Source: Pedobacter ureilyticus (GTDB lineage Bacteria; Bacteroidota; Bacteroidia; Sphingobacteriales; Sphingobacteriaceae). Taken from it: a stretch of DNA of 64,000 nucleotides. Where the stretch lies: assembly GCF_005925345.1 (NCBI RefSeq), contig NZ_SSHJ01000017.1:1-64000 (forward strand), given 5' to 3'. Both the position numbers and the translations under genes were made by a program. Numbering within the stretch: position 1 is the first letter of the stretch; every line of letters starts with the position of its first letter. Of this stretch, positions 9,083 to 18,361 are shown in pieces. The notes below the pieces were generated by a model. The model did not search any database. It saw only the letters and a program-made list of their open reading frames with translations, and had not been told where the DNA came from.

Positions 9083-10519
9083 ATGAAAACATCAAAATTA
9101 TTAATTATACCTATTATGTTACTCATTTCTGTATTTACAGCGGGATGTAACAAATGGCTCGATGTTAAACCAGAAAACAAGTTTATCGAGGAGCAGCTTT
9201 TTTCAAATCCGCAAGGATTTTACGATGTCTTGAATGGATTTTATATCAAAAATGGACAAAATAATTCCTATGGAGGCAGATTAACAATGACCACAATGGA
9301 CGTGCTTGCCCAGTATTATCTAGTAAATTCATCTAATTCTAACTACACCATGTCTATTTATGATTATACAAGTAATAGCGGCAGAGCCACCATCGATGGA
9401 ATTTGGTCTGATGCCTACCTTAATATCCTGAACGTAAACAAATTCTTTAAAAGTATAGATACTTATGGAAATTTCTTAGACGAAAAGGAGAAAAAAAGAA
9501 TTAAAGGAGAAGCATCTGGACTAAGAGCCTTATATTATTTCGATTTGATGAGGCTATTTACTAAACCCTACACTATCGACTCTTTAACGAAAGTATTGCC
9601 TTACTACGATAGTCCGACGAACGAGATTTCAGAATTTAAACCCACCACTTTCATAATGCAAAAGATATTGGAGGATCTTAATACTGCTGAAAATCTTTTA
9701 CTGGAAGTAGATCCAGCAACGACACAGACTATAGTGAGTAAATTAACTAACTCTTATGGAAGAGACAGTAGAAACTACCATATGAACTACTATGCCGTTA
9801 AAGCCCTACAAGCTAGAGTAAATTTATGGAAAGGTGATAAGCCAGCTGCGCTAAAAGCTGCAAAAGTTTTAATTGACAACCAGTCTAAATTTCCTTGGAC
9901 AACTCAAGCTGATCTTAACACTCTCATATCAAATAAAACGTTTGCTACTGAAATGATTTTCGGTGTAGAAAATCCTAAGTTAAATGAACTTTACCTTATG
10001 AATTTTGCTCCAGGCCTTTTCGACACGAGTATCCTTGCGCCAAATACTACGGGCACCTTTATTAACGCTACGGTATTTGAAGGAAATTCTACCGATTATC
10101 GATACCAATATGTTTGGAAAGTTAACGGTCGCCCTTACGCAACATTTTTTAAATATAATGATGAGCCGAGCGTAAACACATCATTTAATTTCTACAGAAC
10201 AGTTCCTTTAATAAAAATGGGCGAGATGTATTTGATTGCCGCAGAGTGTGAGCCCGATTTAGCAGCAGCAGCTGGATATATTAATCTATTACAGACGAAG
10301 AGAAATATCGTTGGTTCTACAATCACTACAAACGCTAGTTTAAACACAGCAATAATGAAGGAATATCGTAAAGAATTCTGTGGTGAAGGGCAATTGTTCT
10401 ACTATTACAAAAGAACCAATGCTTTAAATATAACTGCCGGAGGCACCAATACTAGCATTACCATGACTGATGCGAAATATACGCCGCCTATTCCATTATC
10501 TGAAACAACGCCTAGGTAG
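9083..10519 (+). CDS. RagB/SusD-family outer-membrane lipoprotein
   Basis: A 478-residue surface lipoprotein forming the lid over the SusC barrel. The signal peptide ends in a lipobox with Cys at about 22 (FTAGCNKWLDV). NKWLDVKPENKFIEEQLFSN is the typical SusD N-terminal segment, and helical TPR-like repeats with LRALYYFDLMRLF and MYLIAAE follow. It lies 6 nt after the SusC stop, so it is translationally linked. Length is at the short end of the family. Confidence 0.95.
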   Translation: MKTSKLLIIPIMLLISVFTAGCNKWLDVKPENKFIEEQLFSNPQGFYDVLNGFYIKNGQNNSYGGRLTMTTMDVLAQYYLVNSSNSNYTMSIYDYTSNSGRATIDGIWSDAYLNILNVNKFFKSIDTYGNFLDEKEKKRIKGEASGLRALYYFDLMRLFTKPYTIDSLTKVLPYYDSPTNEISEFKPTTFIMQKILEDLNTAENLLLEVDPATTQTIVSKLTNSYGRDSRNYHMNYYAVKALQARVNLWKGDKPAALKAAKVLIDNQSKFPWTTQADLNTLISNKTFATEMIFGVENPKLNELYLMNFAPGLFDTSILAPNTTGTFINATVFEGNSTDYRYQYVWKVNGRPYATFFKYNDEPSVNTSFNFYRTVPLIKMGEMYLIAAECEPDLAAAAGYINLLQTKRNIVGSTITTNASLNTAIMKEYRKEFCGEGQLFYYYKRTNALNITAGGTNTSITMTDAKYTPPIPLSETTPR

Positions 10520-10536
10520 AATTTAAAAAACAAATT

Positions 10537-11340
10537 ATGAAAAATTTCTTATCATACACATGTTTAAGTATGCTTTTGTTCTTTTTCGCTTGCAAAGAAG
10601 AACCGCTTATGACATACGATAATGCCAAGAGTAAAAACTCCATTTATTTTGCGCAAGCCGATAGTTTAGAAAACTTTAAATCTATCTCTTTTGGATATGC
10701 TAAAACGACTGTTAAAGATTCTACGATAAAGTTTTTGATTAGGGCAATTGGTGCTCCAGAAAACTATGATAGGCCTTATAACCTAAACATAGCAGACACT
10801 AGCACGCTTAAGGAAGGAACGGAGTATGAAATACTAAACAAACCTTTATCAATCAAAGCTGGAAAGACCGCAGACACACTCAAAATCAAACTGTTAAGAG
10901 CTTCTAATTTAAGAGATAAACCATCTTATTTGCTAATGGACCTCAAGCCTAATGAAAGTTTTACGAACGACTTTCTGTTATACACTAAAGTAATTAACGG
11001 AGTAACTACCACTGGATACCGCACTAGAATGCTTTTGAAAGTAGACGATATTGCCGGTCCTCCGCCTTTTTGGTCTGTTGGTAGTATTTATTATACCTCT
11101 GTTGTAGGATACTTCGGCACGTTCAGTATGCTGAAATTTCAGTTATTTCTTACTTATTACAATTTAGATGGAGATCAGGTAGTAATGCCTAATTGGTTTA
11201 CCACAGATAATAACAACAGGCGGATATCTGGTTGGGCCAACGGATTAAAAGCCTACCTAACTAGGATGGCCGCAGCAGGGACACCCGTTTACGAATCAGA
11301 CGGAGTTACATTAATGACAATGGGAGTATATGCAAGGTAG
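10537..11340 (+). CDS. DUF4843-type lipoprotein
   Basis: A 267-residue lipoprotein (lipobox Cys about 19 in LLFFFACKEEP). The region MTYDNAKSKNSIYF followed by calcium-free beta-sandwich-like sequence (GTEYEILNKPLSIKAGKTADTLKIKLLR) matches the DUF4843 group that accompanies SusCD pairs in Bacteroidota. It lies 17 nt after the SusD gene. The role is probably as an accessory surface ligand-binding protein, by position; this is inference. Confidence 0.75.
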   Translation: MKNFLSYTCLSMLLFFFACKEEPLMTYDNAKSKNSIYFAQADSLENFKSISFGYAKTTVKDSTIKFLIRAIGAPENYDRPYNLNIADTSTLKEGTEYEILNKPLSIKAGKTADTLKIKLLRASNLRDKPSYLLMDLKPNESFTNDFLLYTKVINGVTTTGYRTRMLLKVDDIAGPPPFWSVGSIYYTSVVGYFGTFSMLKFQLFLTYYNLDGDQVVMPNWFTTDNNNRRISGWANGLKAYLTRMAAAGTPVYESDGVTLMTMGVYAR

Positions 11341-11363
11341 TAGTTTATCTTTTAAATGAAATT

Positions 11364-12911
11364 ATGAAAAATAAATATTTAAGATGTTTTGTTTGCCTTT
11401 TTGCAATGGCTACATGTTTATTATCAGCTTGTAGCAAAGATTTAGGCAATTATGAATACCAAGAAATCAACGACGGTCAGATCACAGATATTGCCGACTC
11501 TTACAGTTCATTAAGAGGAGCGGTTTTAAGCATAAAACCTACTTTGTTATTTACACAAGACGACGGGAGTGATACAACCAAATATACCTATAGTTGGTCG
11601 ATTATCAATCAAAGTTCGCTGCCAATTACAAAAACATTAATTGCTAAAACTAAACTTTTGAATTGGCCGGTAAGTATTTCAGCTTCTACTACAGCTTATA
11701 CGCTTTTATACGAAGTAAAAGAGATAAAAACTGGTTTGATATTTAGAAAAAGTACGTTCCTTAATGTAACTACCAATATTGCAGATGGCTGGTTGGTATT
11801 AAATGATATTAATGGAGAAGCCCGACTTGATTTTCTGAATTACATTTCCGCTACAGGAGATTTTCAAGCCTATACAGATGTTTTAAGTACCCAAAGTACC
11901 CTTAAACTAAATGGTAGCCCTAAGTTTGTGTACTTTTGGAATAGAAGAGACCCGTACTCTTTCGCTATCCATAAAGCCATAGCCGTAGGTACTGATCAGG
12001 CAACCAATATTATAAATACTCAGGATGGAACTTTTTCAAATTTTGCAAACATATCAAAAATGATGAGCTCGTACAGTCCTCCTCCATATTATGCTCAAAA
12101 TATTGTTTCGCAAGCATCAAGTTACTTGGCCTATCTGTACGACAGCAACGGTGAATTATTTTTCGAAAATGCCACATTACAAAATTCGTGGGGAACAAGA
12201 GTGAATAAAACAAGTGCAGCGGTTAATTTCAAAATTTCTCCCTTTTATGCCGAAGCGTACAAGAACAGCACTACCTATGCCCTACTATTTGATCTTGATA
12301 ACAAACGCTTTATGGAGCATAAAAGTTCAAACACGTCATCTTCTGTGCCTGTACCAAAAGGGAATGTTTACTCTGACAATAATGTAGATCCAGGAAATTT
12401 GAACATGGACTTAATGTATATGGCGAGTACACCTGCGCTAGGTTCACGAACTTATGCCGTATTGAAAAACAGTAGCGACGAATTATTTTTAACGACGATA
12501 CAATGTAATGCCACAACTTTTACGCCATTAACATGGGATAAAATATCTACAGCACCAGAAATGATCAATGCTACTCAATTTGCAATTGATCCAAATGAAG
12601 GGTATTTAATGTACTTAGTAGGGTCAAAAGTTTATCGTTATAATATTTCTGATAAAACCAATGTAATGGTAGTAGATATGGGGTCAAGAAAAGTATCGTT
12701 GATTAAATACCATAAATTAACTCAACTTACCACTGCAGCAAGATATGTAGAGTACGCCAATAAACTAATTGTATGCTCTTACGATGAAGCTAATCCCACT
12801 GTTACAGGCAAAATGGATTTATACAATGTGCCTAACTTGAATAATGCTGTAAGCTTGTATAAATCTTTTACCGGCTTTGGAAAAATTGTATCCATTTCTT
12901 ACAGAGAGTAA
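11364..12911 (+). CDS. PKD-like family surface lipoprotein
   Basis: A 515-residue lipoprotein with lipobox LLSACSKDL (Cys about 23). The N-terminal third (about 25-120, DLGNYEYQEINDG then TKYTYSWSI) resembles the PKD-like domain proteins that follow DUF4843 genes in SusCD loci. The rest looks like a beta propeller (repeated blocks around YLYDSNGELFFE and YAVLKNSSDELFL). It is likely a surface ligand binder. It starts 23 nt after the previous stop and is followed by an intercistronic hairpin. Confidence 0.75.
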   Translation: MKNKYLRCFVCLFAMATCLLSACSKDLGNYEYQEINDGQITDIADSYSSLRGAVLSIKPTLLFTQDDGSDTTKYTYSWSIINQSSLPITKTLIAKTKLLNWPVSISASTTAYTLLYEVKEIKTGLIFRKSTFLNVTTNIADGWLVLNDINGEARLDFLNYISATGDFQAYTDVLSTQSTLKLNGSPKFVYFWNRRDPYSFAIHKAIAVGTDQATNIINTQDGTFSNFANISKMMSSYSPPPYYAQNIVSQASSYLAYLYDSNGELFFENATLQNSWGTRVNKTSAAVNFKISPFYAEAYKNSTTYALLFDLDNKRFMEHKSSNTSSSVPVPKGNVYSDNNVDPGNLNMDLMYMASTPALGSRTYAVLKNSSDELFLTTIQCNATTFTPLTWDKISTAPEMINATQFAIDPNEGYLMYLVGSKVYRYNISDKTNVMVVDMGSRKVSLIKYHKLTQLTTAARYVEYANKLIVCSYDEANPTVTGKMDLYNVPNLNNAVSLYKSFTGFGKIVSISYRE

Positions 12912-12924
12912 AACCATATCAAGT

Positions 12925-12949
12925 AGCTCTCCTAGTCTTTAGGAGAGCT
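12925..12949 (+). promoter_or_regulatory. Intercistronic hairpin
   Basis: AGCTCTCCTA (12925-12934) pairs perfectly with TAGGAGAGCT (12940-12949) around a 5-nt loop. There is no T run after it, so it is a poor terminator. It separates the transport/binding genes from the thioredoxin-type genes and may protect or process the mRNA, giving different levels for the two halves. Confidence 0.55.
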
Positions 12950-12969
12950 AACCCATCAACACCAAAAAA

Positions 12970-14349
12970 ATGAAACTTAAAAACTTATTTACGCTGGCAC
13001 TAACCGTGCTTTCATGCTATGCTTTTGCTCAGCAAAATGCAACTCAGATTAAAGGCGAACTAAAATTAAAAAGAAGCAACGTCAAATTATTTAAAGTAAC
13101 TAATGGAAAGGCTACTGAAATTGCCAATACCGTTCCTACTAAAAGTGGCAAATTTGGCTTTCTTTTCTACCCAGAATATGAAGGTGTGTATGTAATTGGT
13201 ACCGGCAATGATATTTCGCCCAACGAAAACCATTTATTCTATTTCAAAGGTGGAGATCAGCTTGATGTAACCTTCTTGGATACCGCTTACGTACTCAACG
13301 GCAAATTGAACTCCAAAGAAAATATAGTACTGAAACAATGGAAAGATCTAACTAATCCGCTGTACCAAAAAGCAATTAATTTCATGAAAGTTCAAAGTAC
13401 CTTTATGGATTATTTCCCGCAGCAGGAGGCCATTGTGGCTAAATCGAAAACTTTCTTAAATGGAAAAGCCACGGGCAATGCCAAGTTCGATCAGCAGATT
13501 AAAGATATTATGCAGTTGGATTTAGCGAGTTATGCCACCAACTTCTTAAACACTCCTCGGTCTGCGCACCCAAGCACAGAAGAATACAGCGATTTTTACA
13601 GTACATTAAAAGCAAACGAGATCTCAAAAACCACTAAGAAAGTTTACAATTACCCTTACGGTTTGAGAACACTATCAGCTTTGGTAAGCGTAAATATGCG
13701 TCAAGATAAAAAGCAATATAAGCCAGGCGCAGAAGGACTAAACACTTACATTTCTTACATTCCTAACGATACTTTGAAAGGCGATTTAGTTCTTGAAAAT
13801 TTGGTTAGATATAAAGATTACGACAGCTACAAAGCTATTACAGATCAATTTGGCAAATACTTATTAACCAAAGCACAAAAAGAAAAAGACAATGCTTTAA
13901 TCAGTCCGTTATTGACTTACAAACCAGGTACAGACGGGTTAAAGTTTGCTTATCCTGACAAGGAAGGTAAGCAGGTATCGTTTGCTAGTTTAAAAGGTAA
14001 AGTTGTTTTAGTTGATGTTTGGGCTACATGGTGTGGACCCTGCAGAGCAGAATTTCCAAGTTTAAAGCAGTTAGAAAAAGATGTAGAAGGTAAACCAATT
14101 CAAATTGTAAGTATCTCTACCGACTCCGAAAAAGACAAAGAGAAATGGCTAAAGATGATTAAAGACGAGAATTTAGGCGGTATGCAATTATACGCTGGTC
14201 AAGACAATGAATTTTCAAAATACTACAAAGTAAACACCATTCCTCGCTTTTTGGTATTCGATAAAAATGGAAAAATTGTTAGCGTAGATGCTCCACGCCC
14301 ATCAAATCCTAAATTAAAAGAATTATTGTTTGCTGAAGCGGCTAAATAA
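12970..14349 (+). CDS. Secreted TlpA-family thiol-disulfide protein
   Basis: A 459-residue exported protein. The signal peptide ends near AFAQQ (about 20). The N-terminal region (about 25-110) is a DUF4369-like beta domain (IKGELKLKRSNVKLF), then a helical linker, then a TlpA/ResA thioredoxin domain (about 315-455) with the active site WATWCGPCRAEFPSL. Such proteins reduce or oxidise disulfides in the periplasm or at the surface. It is the first of three thioredoxin-fold proteins here, lying 58 nt after the PKD-like gene. The substrate is not deducible. Confidence 0.88.
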   Translation: MKLKNLFTLALTVLSCYAFAQQNATQIKGELKLKRSNVKLFKVTNGKATEIANTVPTKSGKFGFLFYPEYEGVYVIGTGNDISPNENHLFYFKGGDQLDVTFLDTAYVLNGKLNSKENIVLKQWKDLTNPLYQKAINFMKVQSTFMDYFPQQEAIVAKSKTFLNGKATGNAKFDQQIKDIMQLDLASYATNFLNTPRSAHPSTEEYSDFYSTLKANEISKTTKKVYNYPYGLRTLSALVSVNMRQDKKQYKPGAEGLNTYISYIPNDTLKGDLVLENLVRYKDYDSYKAITDQFGKYLLTKAQKEKDNALISPLLTYKPGTDGLKFAYPDKEGKQVSFASLKGKVVLVDVWATWCGPCRAEFPSLKQLEKDVEGKPIQIVSISTDSEKDKEKWLKMIKDENLGGMQLYAGQDNEFSKYYKVNTIPRFLVFDKNGKIVSVDAPRPSNPKLKELLFAEAAK

Positions 14350-14362
14350 ATTATAATCAATA

Positions 14363-14399
14363 TTTCTGCAGATAGCTCATCTTGATTTGTCTGCAGAAA
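14363..14399 (+). promoter_or_regulatory. Intercistronic hairpin between TlpA genes
   Basis: TTTCTGCAGA (14363-14372) is the perfect complement of TCTGCAGAAA (14390-14399), with a 17-nt loop. No T run follows on the plus strand. It is another internal stem in this operon, like the one at 12925. Confidence 0.5.
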
Positions 14400-14428
14400 T
14401 TCCCATTGATACTTTACATTTCTCAATA

Positions 14429-15616
14429 ATGAACACATTCAAAAAATGTTGTATGGCTCTTGCTTTACCCTTTTCGGCCAATTTAGCGGTAGCACAACAA
14501 GATAGTATACAAATTACTGGAACTCTAAAAAATCTAGCTAACAATAAAGTTTATATTTCATTTAGAGATGAAAGTGGCGCTAACAAGAGATTTACCACCA
14601 CAGCCCAAAACAATATATTCGTACTGAAAGTACCTAGCCAAAATGTGCCAGTTGTTGCTCGCTTAGATGTTTCGCTACAAAGAGGTTTAAGTGCCCAAGT
14701 AGATGGAAAATCAGTTGGTAATCCCGCCCGGCTATTAGATCTCTTCGTTTTTAAAGAACCTATCGAAATTAAAGGCGATGCCTGGTTGGTTCAATTTGCA
14801 AGTATTAAAGGTGATGCCGAAAACAATGCTTTAGAGAAATTCAAGAAAAGCGTACGTACAGACGAGATTAGGAATTACTTGATCTACAAAAATAGCTTTG
14901 AAGCAACCTATCAACAAAAACCACTCATGGGGAATAAGCAAGACCTATCAAAAGAAACCACACTGATTTTTAAAAGGATTACTCAAAAACAAAGAGATTT
15001 TGTAAAAGAAAATCCGTCTGCCTTAGCATCTGTTTTCTTGTTGGGGAGAATGCAAAACTTGTATACTGCAGAAAACTACACCACCGCTTGGAATGGGCTG
15101 TCACTAAAATACAAAAATCATCCGTTGGCAAAACCCATTCAAGATTATGTAAACAAGGTAAAAGTAACTTCAGCAGGTACGCTAGCCAAGCCATTCGAGC
15201 GCAAAGACAAGGATGGAAAAATGATCCGATTGGCGGATTACAAAGGCAAAACGGTGCTACTTGATTTTTGGGGAAGTTGGTGCGGACCATGTAGAGCGAG
15301 CCATCCACATCTAAAAGAACTTTATAGCAAATACAAAGCTGATGGTTTTGAAATCATCGCCATTGCACAAGAAACAGCGAAAAATTTAGATGATGCTCGT
15401 GCCGCTTGGCTTAAAGCTATTGCAGAAGATCAAATTAATTGGGTGCATATTCTAAATAGAGATGGAATTGAGCAACAAAACATCGTCAAAGATTACAGTG
15501 TAAATTCATTTCCTACCAAAATTCTAGTCGACAAAGATGGAAAAATCATCTTACGCATTAGCGCCAGCGCTACCGATGATATTGACAAAGCGCTTGAAAA
15601 AATTTACGGACACTAG
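14429..15616 (+). CDS. Secreted TlpA-family thiol-disulfide protein (second)
   Basis: I choose ATG 14429 because it gives a clean signal peptide (MNTFKKCCMALALPFSANLA, cleavage before QQDS); the longer frame from 14387 would add residues encoded by the hairpin. The product is about 395 residues: a DUF4369-like N-terminal domain (about 25-120) and a C-terminal TlpA domain (about 260-390) with FWGSWCGPCRASHPHL. It is related in plan to the preceding gene but not a close copy. A periplasmic or surface reductase/oxidase is likely. Confidence 0.87.
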   Translation: MNTFKKCCMALALPFSANLAVAQQDSIQITGTLKNLANNKVYISFRDESGANKRFTTTAQNNIFVLKVPSQNVPVVARLDVSLQRGLSAQVDGKSVGNPARLLDLFVFKEPIEIKGDAWLVQFASIKGDAENNALEKFKKSVRTDEIRNYLIYKNSFEATYQQKPLMGNKQDLSKETTLIFKRITQKQRDFVKENPSALASVFLLGRMQNLYTAENYTTAWNGLSLKYKNHPLAKPIQDYVNKVKVTSAGTLAKPFERKDKDGKMIRLADYKGKTVLLDFWGSWCGPCRASHPHLKELYSKYKADGFEIIAIAQETAKNLDDARAAWLKAIAEDQINWVHILNRDGIEQQNIVKDYSVNSFPTKILVDKDGKIILRISASATDDIDKALEKIYGH

Positions 15617-15626
15617 AAACACACAA

Positions 15627-16805
15627 ATGAAAATCTATAAATTATTATTGTTTGCCTATTGCTGTTTTGCCAGCGTGCAACTTTTAGCCCAATCTAAACC
15701 CGTGGCCACCATTCCTTTCGAAATGGTAAATGGTTCCATTGTATTAAAAGTAAAAATTAACCAAAGTGGCAAAACGTTACGCTTACTTTTTGATACTGGC
15801 GCAGATGGCATGGCCATAGATCAATCACTGGCAGATTCGCTTGGCTTAAAAATTACACGAAGCAACAACGCTTCGGTAGTTGGCGGAAACATGAAAATCG
15901 AAGTCTCTGACGGTAACGATGTACAGCTAGAAAGCGGATTTGTACTCAAAAATCAAGGCATTGCCATTTTTCCACAAATGCGAGACCACTTAGATGGCCT
16001 CATTGGCAACACCATGACCAGACGCTACGTAACCAAAGTCGATTTTAACAAATATGAACTTTCTTTGTACGAATTCGAAAATTACGAATATGAAAAAGGC
16101 GGAGCCATAGTGCCTATCACTATACCGTCGGGACTATTTATCATCCCTGGAAATGTAGAAATAGTAACGGGCAAATCTTATTCAGGCAATTTTGTATTTG
16201 ATAGTGGCGCTTCTTACAACCTAATTTGTTTTAGGCCTTTTGTGCGACAAAACAGGTTACTCACTAGCGGTTTTGTTTCCGAATATCACGCTTCTACCGT
16301 AAGTATGGGTATCGCCTCTCCCACCTTTAACGGTAAAGCCGGCAGCTTTTCGTTTACCAATGCCCAAGCACTTAAAAACCTGCCAATTACTTTAATGGCC
16401 GGCGGCGGCCAAAACGAAAACTGGAACCCTGGTTTTGATGGTTCCATCGGCATGGGCATCATTTCTAGATACAACTTTACTATTAATCGCAAGAAGAACG
16501 AAATCTATCTTACGCCTAACCACTCCTACAATTATCCATTAAACTTTGTATTGGGCCGTTATCTGCTTGGTTTTAATCTAAAAGGAGAACTCACCGTACT
16601 AAGCGCTGTAAGGCCTACACCAGCAGGCGAAACGACATTAAAACCGGGAACTAAAATTACTGCAATTAATCACTTTAGCGCAAGTACCTTGATCAAAGAT
16701 CAAACAAAGATCGATCAGTTAAAAGCGCTAACAAGTTTAAGTGAACTTACCATCAACTATGTTGGCGAAAACAATACCGCTGTCAAAATTACCCTAACTA
16801 AATAA
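15627..16805 (+). CDS. Secreted aspartyl protease (retropepsin-like, two lobes) with PDZ-like tail
   Basis: ATG 15627 is preferred: it starts right at a signal peptide (MKIYKLLLFAYCCFAS, cleavage near LLAQS) 10 nt after the previous stop. The 392-residue product has two Asp motifs, LLFDTGADGMAID (about 50) and FVFDSGASYNLI (about 195). Both lobes therefore keep a catalytic Asp in the D-T/S-G setting, as in bacterial aspartyl proteases. The C-terminal part (about 320-392, GTKITAINHFSAS) looks PDZ-like. A protease within a SusCD/thioredoxin operon suggests that the imported material is peptide or protein; this is inference. Confidence 0.82.
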   Translation: MKIYKLLLFAYCCFASVQLLAQSKPVATIPFEMVNGSIVLKVKINQSGKTLRLLFDTGADGMAIDQSLADSLGLKITRSNNASVVGGNMKIEVSDGNDVQLESGFVLKNQGIAIFPQMRDHLDGLIGNTMTRRYVTKVDFNKYELSLYEFENYEYEKGGAIVPITIPSGLFIIPGNVEIVTGKSYSGNFVFDSGASYNLICFRPFVRQNRLLTSGFVSEYHASTVSMGIASPTFNGKAGSFSFTNAQALKNLPITLMAGGGQNENWNPGFDGSIGMGIISRYNFTINRKKNEIYLTPNHSYNYPLNFVLGRYLLGFNLKGELTVLSAVRPTPAGETTLKPGTKITAINHFSASTLIKDQTKIDQLKALTSLSELTINYVGENNTAVKITLTK

Positions 16806-16810
16806 AAACA

Positions 16811-17950
16811 ATGAGAAAATTATCGATAATGTTAACTGCGATGGCCTTAAGCCTAAACAGTTTTGCACAAAGTGCGTTAGACAAAGCACTCAGCAAAGCC
16901 AAGAAAGAAAACAAACTTGTTTTTGTAGATACTTATTTTACTGGCTGCATTCCTTGTGAGCAAATGGATAGAGATGTATTCCCTAACGCCGTAGTAAGCA
17001 AAGAAATGGAAAAAAACTTTGTGATGCTTAAAGTGAATGTTTTTACCGAAAAGCTTGGTGATACAATCAAAATTCAGCACATTTTAAATGGTTTCCCTAC
17101 CTTTCTAGTTTTAAATAGCGATGGAAATTTGGTGTCTTCGGTTTCTGGCTTTAAAGATCCAGGAGATTTAATAAGCTTTTTGAACAACGCAAAAATTCGT
17201 GCTAAAAAAGGACAATTCCATTTAGGTTACTCATCTACTTATAACGAGAAAGATTACCCTGCATTTTACCTAGAATTTGCTAAAACCAGAAAAGGTATCA
17301 CACCACAAAATTTAAAAGAGTACAGCGATCAGTTGAAAGATTTTAAAGCTAAAAACAGTTTGTTGCCTTTTTTAATTGCCCGCACCACCAACGAAAAAGT
17401 TTCGGCAGAAATTTTAAAGGATTACAACAGCTACGCTAGTCTATATGGCGAAGAAGTTTTACAACCCGTGGTTGATCGTGCACTAACAGCTGCTGCCCAA
17501 AACAAACTCAACTCATCTAGTAACAAAGCTGATTTTGATGCTTTTTTAGCCTCCTATCAGAGCAAATTCCCAGCAGATCGTTGGAAAATTAACCTGCAAA
17601 CCTTAGCCAGTAAATTTTATTTAGAGATGAAGAAAGATACCCTAGGCTATCTAAATTTCGCCATTAGCAACCCAGTACTTTACCAATATCATTTTACAGC
17701 TTTAGCTAATACTTTAAGCGTTAAAAAACAGTTACAGGGCGAAACAGCAAAGTTATTTCTTCAATGGGCAAATGCCATAGTAAATGAAGAAAGCAGTATG
17801 GAAATCATTAAAAATGCGGCTTCATTAAATAAGCGAATTGGTAGCAACGAAGGTTACAAGAAATTTATGCAAATGGCTATCAACAGAGCCAAGAAATACG
17901 CAATGCCTTACCAAGAAATGGAAGAAAGTTTAAAGCAAGCTTCTAGATAA
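16811..17950 (+). CDS. Secreted thioredoxin-family protein
   Basis: A 379-residue exported protein, 5 nt after the protease gene. The signal peptide ends near SFAQS (about 20). The thioredoxin fold (about 25-130) carries FTGCIPCEQMDRDVF, a C-I-P-C active site typical of the DsbD-gamma/thioredoxin_7 type, and the cis-Pro segment GFPTFLVL. The remaining 250 residues are helical with no domain I recognise. It is the last gene of the operon, with a terminator at 18009. Confidence 0.85.
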   Translation: MRKLSIMLTAMALSLNSFAQSALDKALSKAKKENKLVFVDTYFTGCIPCEQMDRDVFPNAVVSKEMEKNFVMLKVNVFTEKLGDTIKIQHILNGFPTFLVLNSDGNLVSSVSGFKDPGDLISFLNNAKIRAKKGQFHLGYSSTYNEKDYPAFYLEFAKTRKGITPQNLKEYSDQLKDFKAKNSLLPFLIARTTNEKVSAEILKDYNSYASLYGEEVLQPVVDRALTAAAQNKLNSSSNKADFDAFLASYQSKFPADRWKINLQTLASKFYLEMKKDTLGYLNFAISNPVLYQYHFTALANTLSVKKQLQGETAKLFLQWANAIVNEESSMEIIKNAASLNKRIGSNEGYKKFMQMAINRAKKYAMPYQEMEESLKQASR

Positions 17951-18008
17951 AGGCAAAAGAAACTTAGCAATGGATGTTGCTAGTAAATTTAGGATAATTA
18001 ATAAGTGA

Positions 18009-18035
18009 AAAAGGGCCGAAAAATTCGGCTCTTTT
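18009..18035 (+). terminator. Rho-independent terminator of the SusCD operon
   Basis: AAAAGGGCCGA (18009-18019) pairs with TCGGCTCTTTT (18025-18035), with one G-T pair and a short A-rich loop, ending in TTTT. It is almost symmetric, so it might also work on the minus strand. Confidence 0.7.
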
Positions 18036-18060
18036 AACCTATACTTTTTAAGCAAAAAAA

Positions 18061-18291
18061 GTGAAAACTAACGAACTCAATTCTAAAAATTTTTCCGATT
18101 ACATTAGGAAATTAAGAAGAGAAAGACACTTGTCTCAACAATATATGGCAAATGCCATGGGCGTCTCTCAAAATACTTATTGGCTACTAGAAAATGGTAA
18201 AACCAAAATTACACTAGAACATATCCAACAGCTCGCCGATGCTTTAAATCTAAATGTTAGGCTATTCCTACATGACTTTATCAACCAATAA
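18061..18291 (+). CDS. Small XRE-family HTH regulator (GTG start)
   Basis: A 76-residue protein that is essentially one helix-turn-helix domain: SQQYMANAMGVSQNTYWLLE (about 25-44), then an acidic-amphipathic tail. The first codon is GTG at 18061; no ATG precedes it in frame and the N-terminus fits a standalone HTH_3 protein. It lies at the head of a small plus-strand group of envelope genes and may control them. No toxin gene is adjacent, so an antitoxin role is not supported. Confidence 0.75.
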   Translation: MKTNELNSKNFSDYIRKLRRERHLSQQYMANAMGVSQNTYWLLENGKTKITLEHIQQLADALNLNVRLFLHDFINQ

Positions 18292-18361
18292 ATGTATTTA
18301 TAGGCATAGCCGATTGGTATAAGAAAGCTTCATGCGTAAATTTATGTAAACAAATTAACGC

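Noticed and set aside
14979..15308. 109-codon antisense frame in the second TlpA gene
   Set aside because: Overlaps the CxxC-containing thioredoxin domain; no independent evidence.
18061..18291. Antitoxin of a toxin-antitoxin pair
   Set aside because: The HTH protein has no adjacent toxin gene; the neighbours are envelope proteins.
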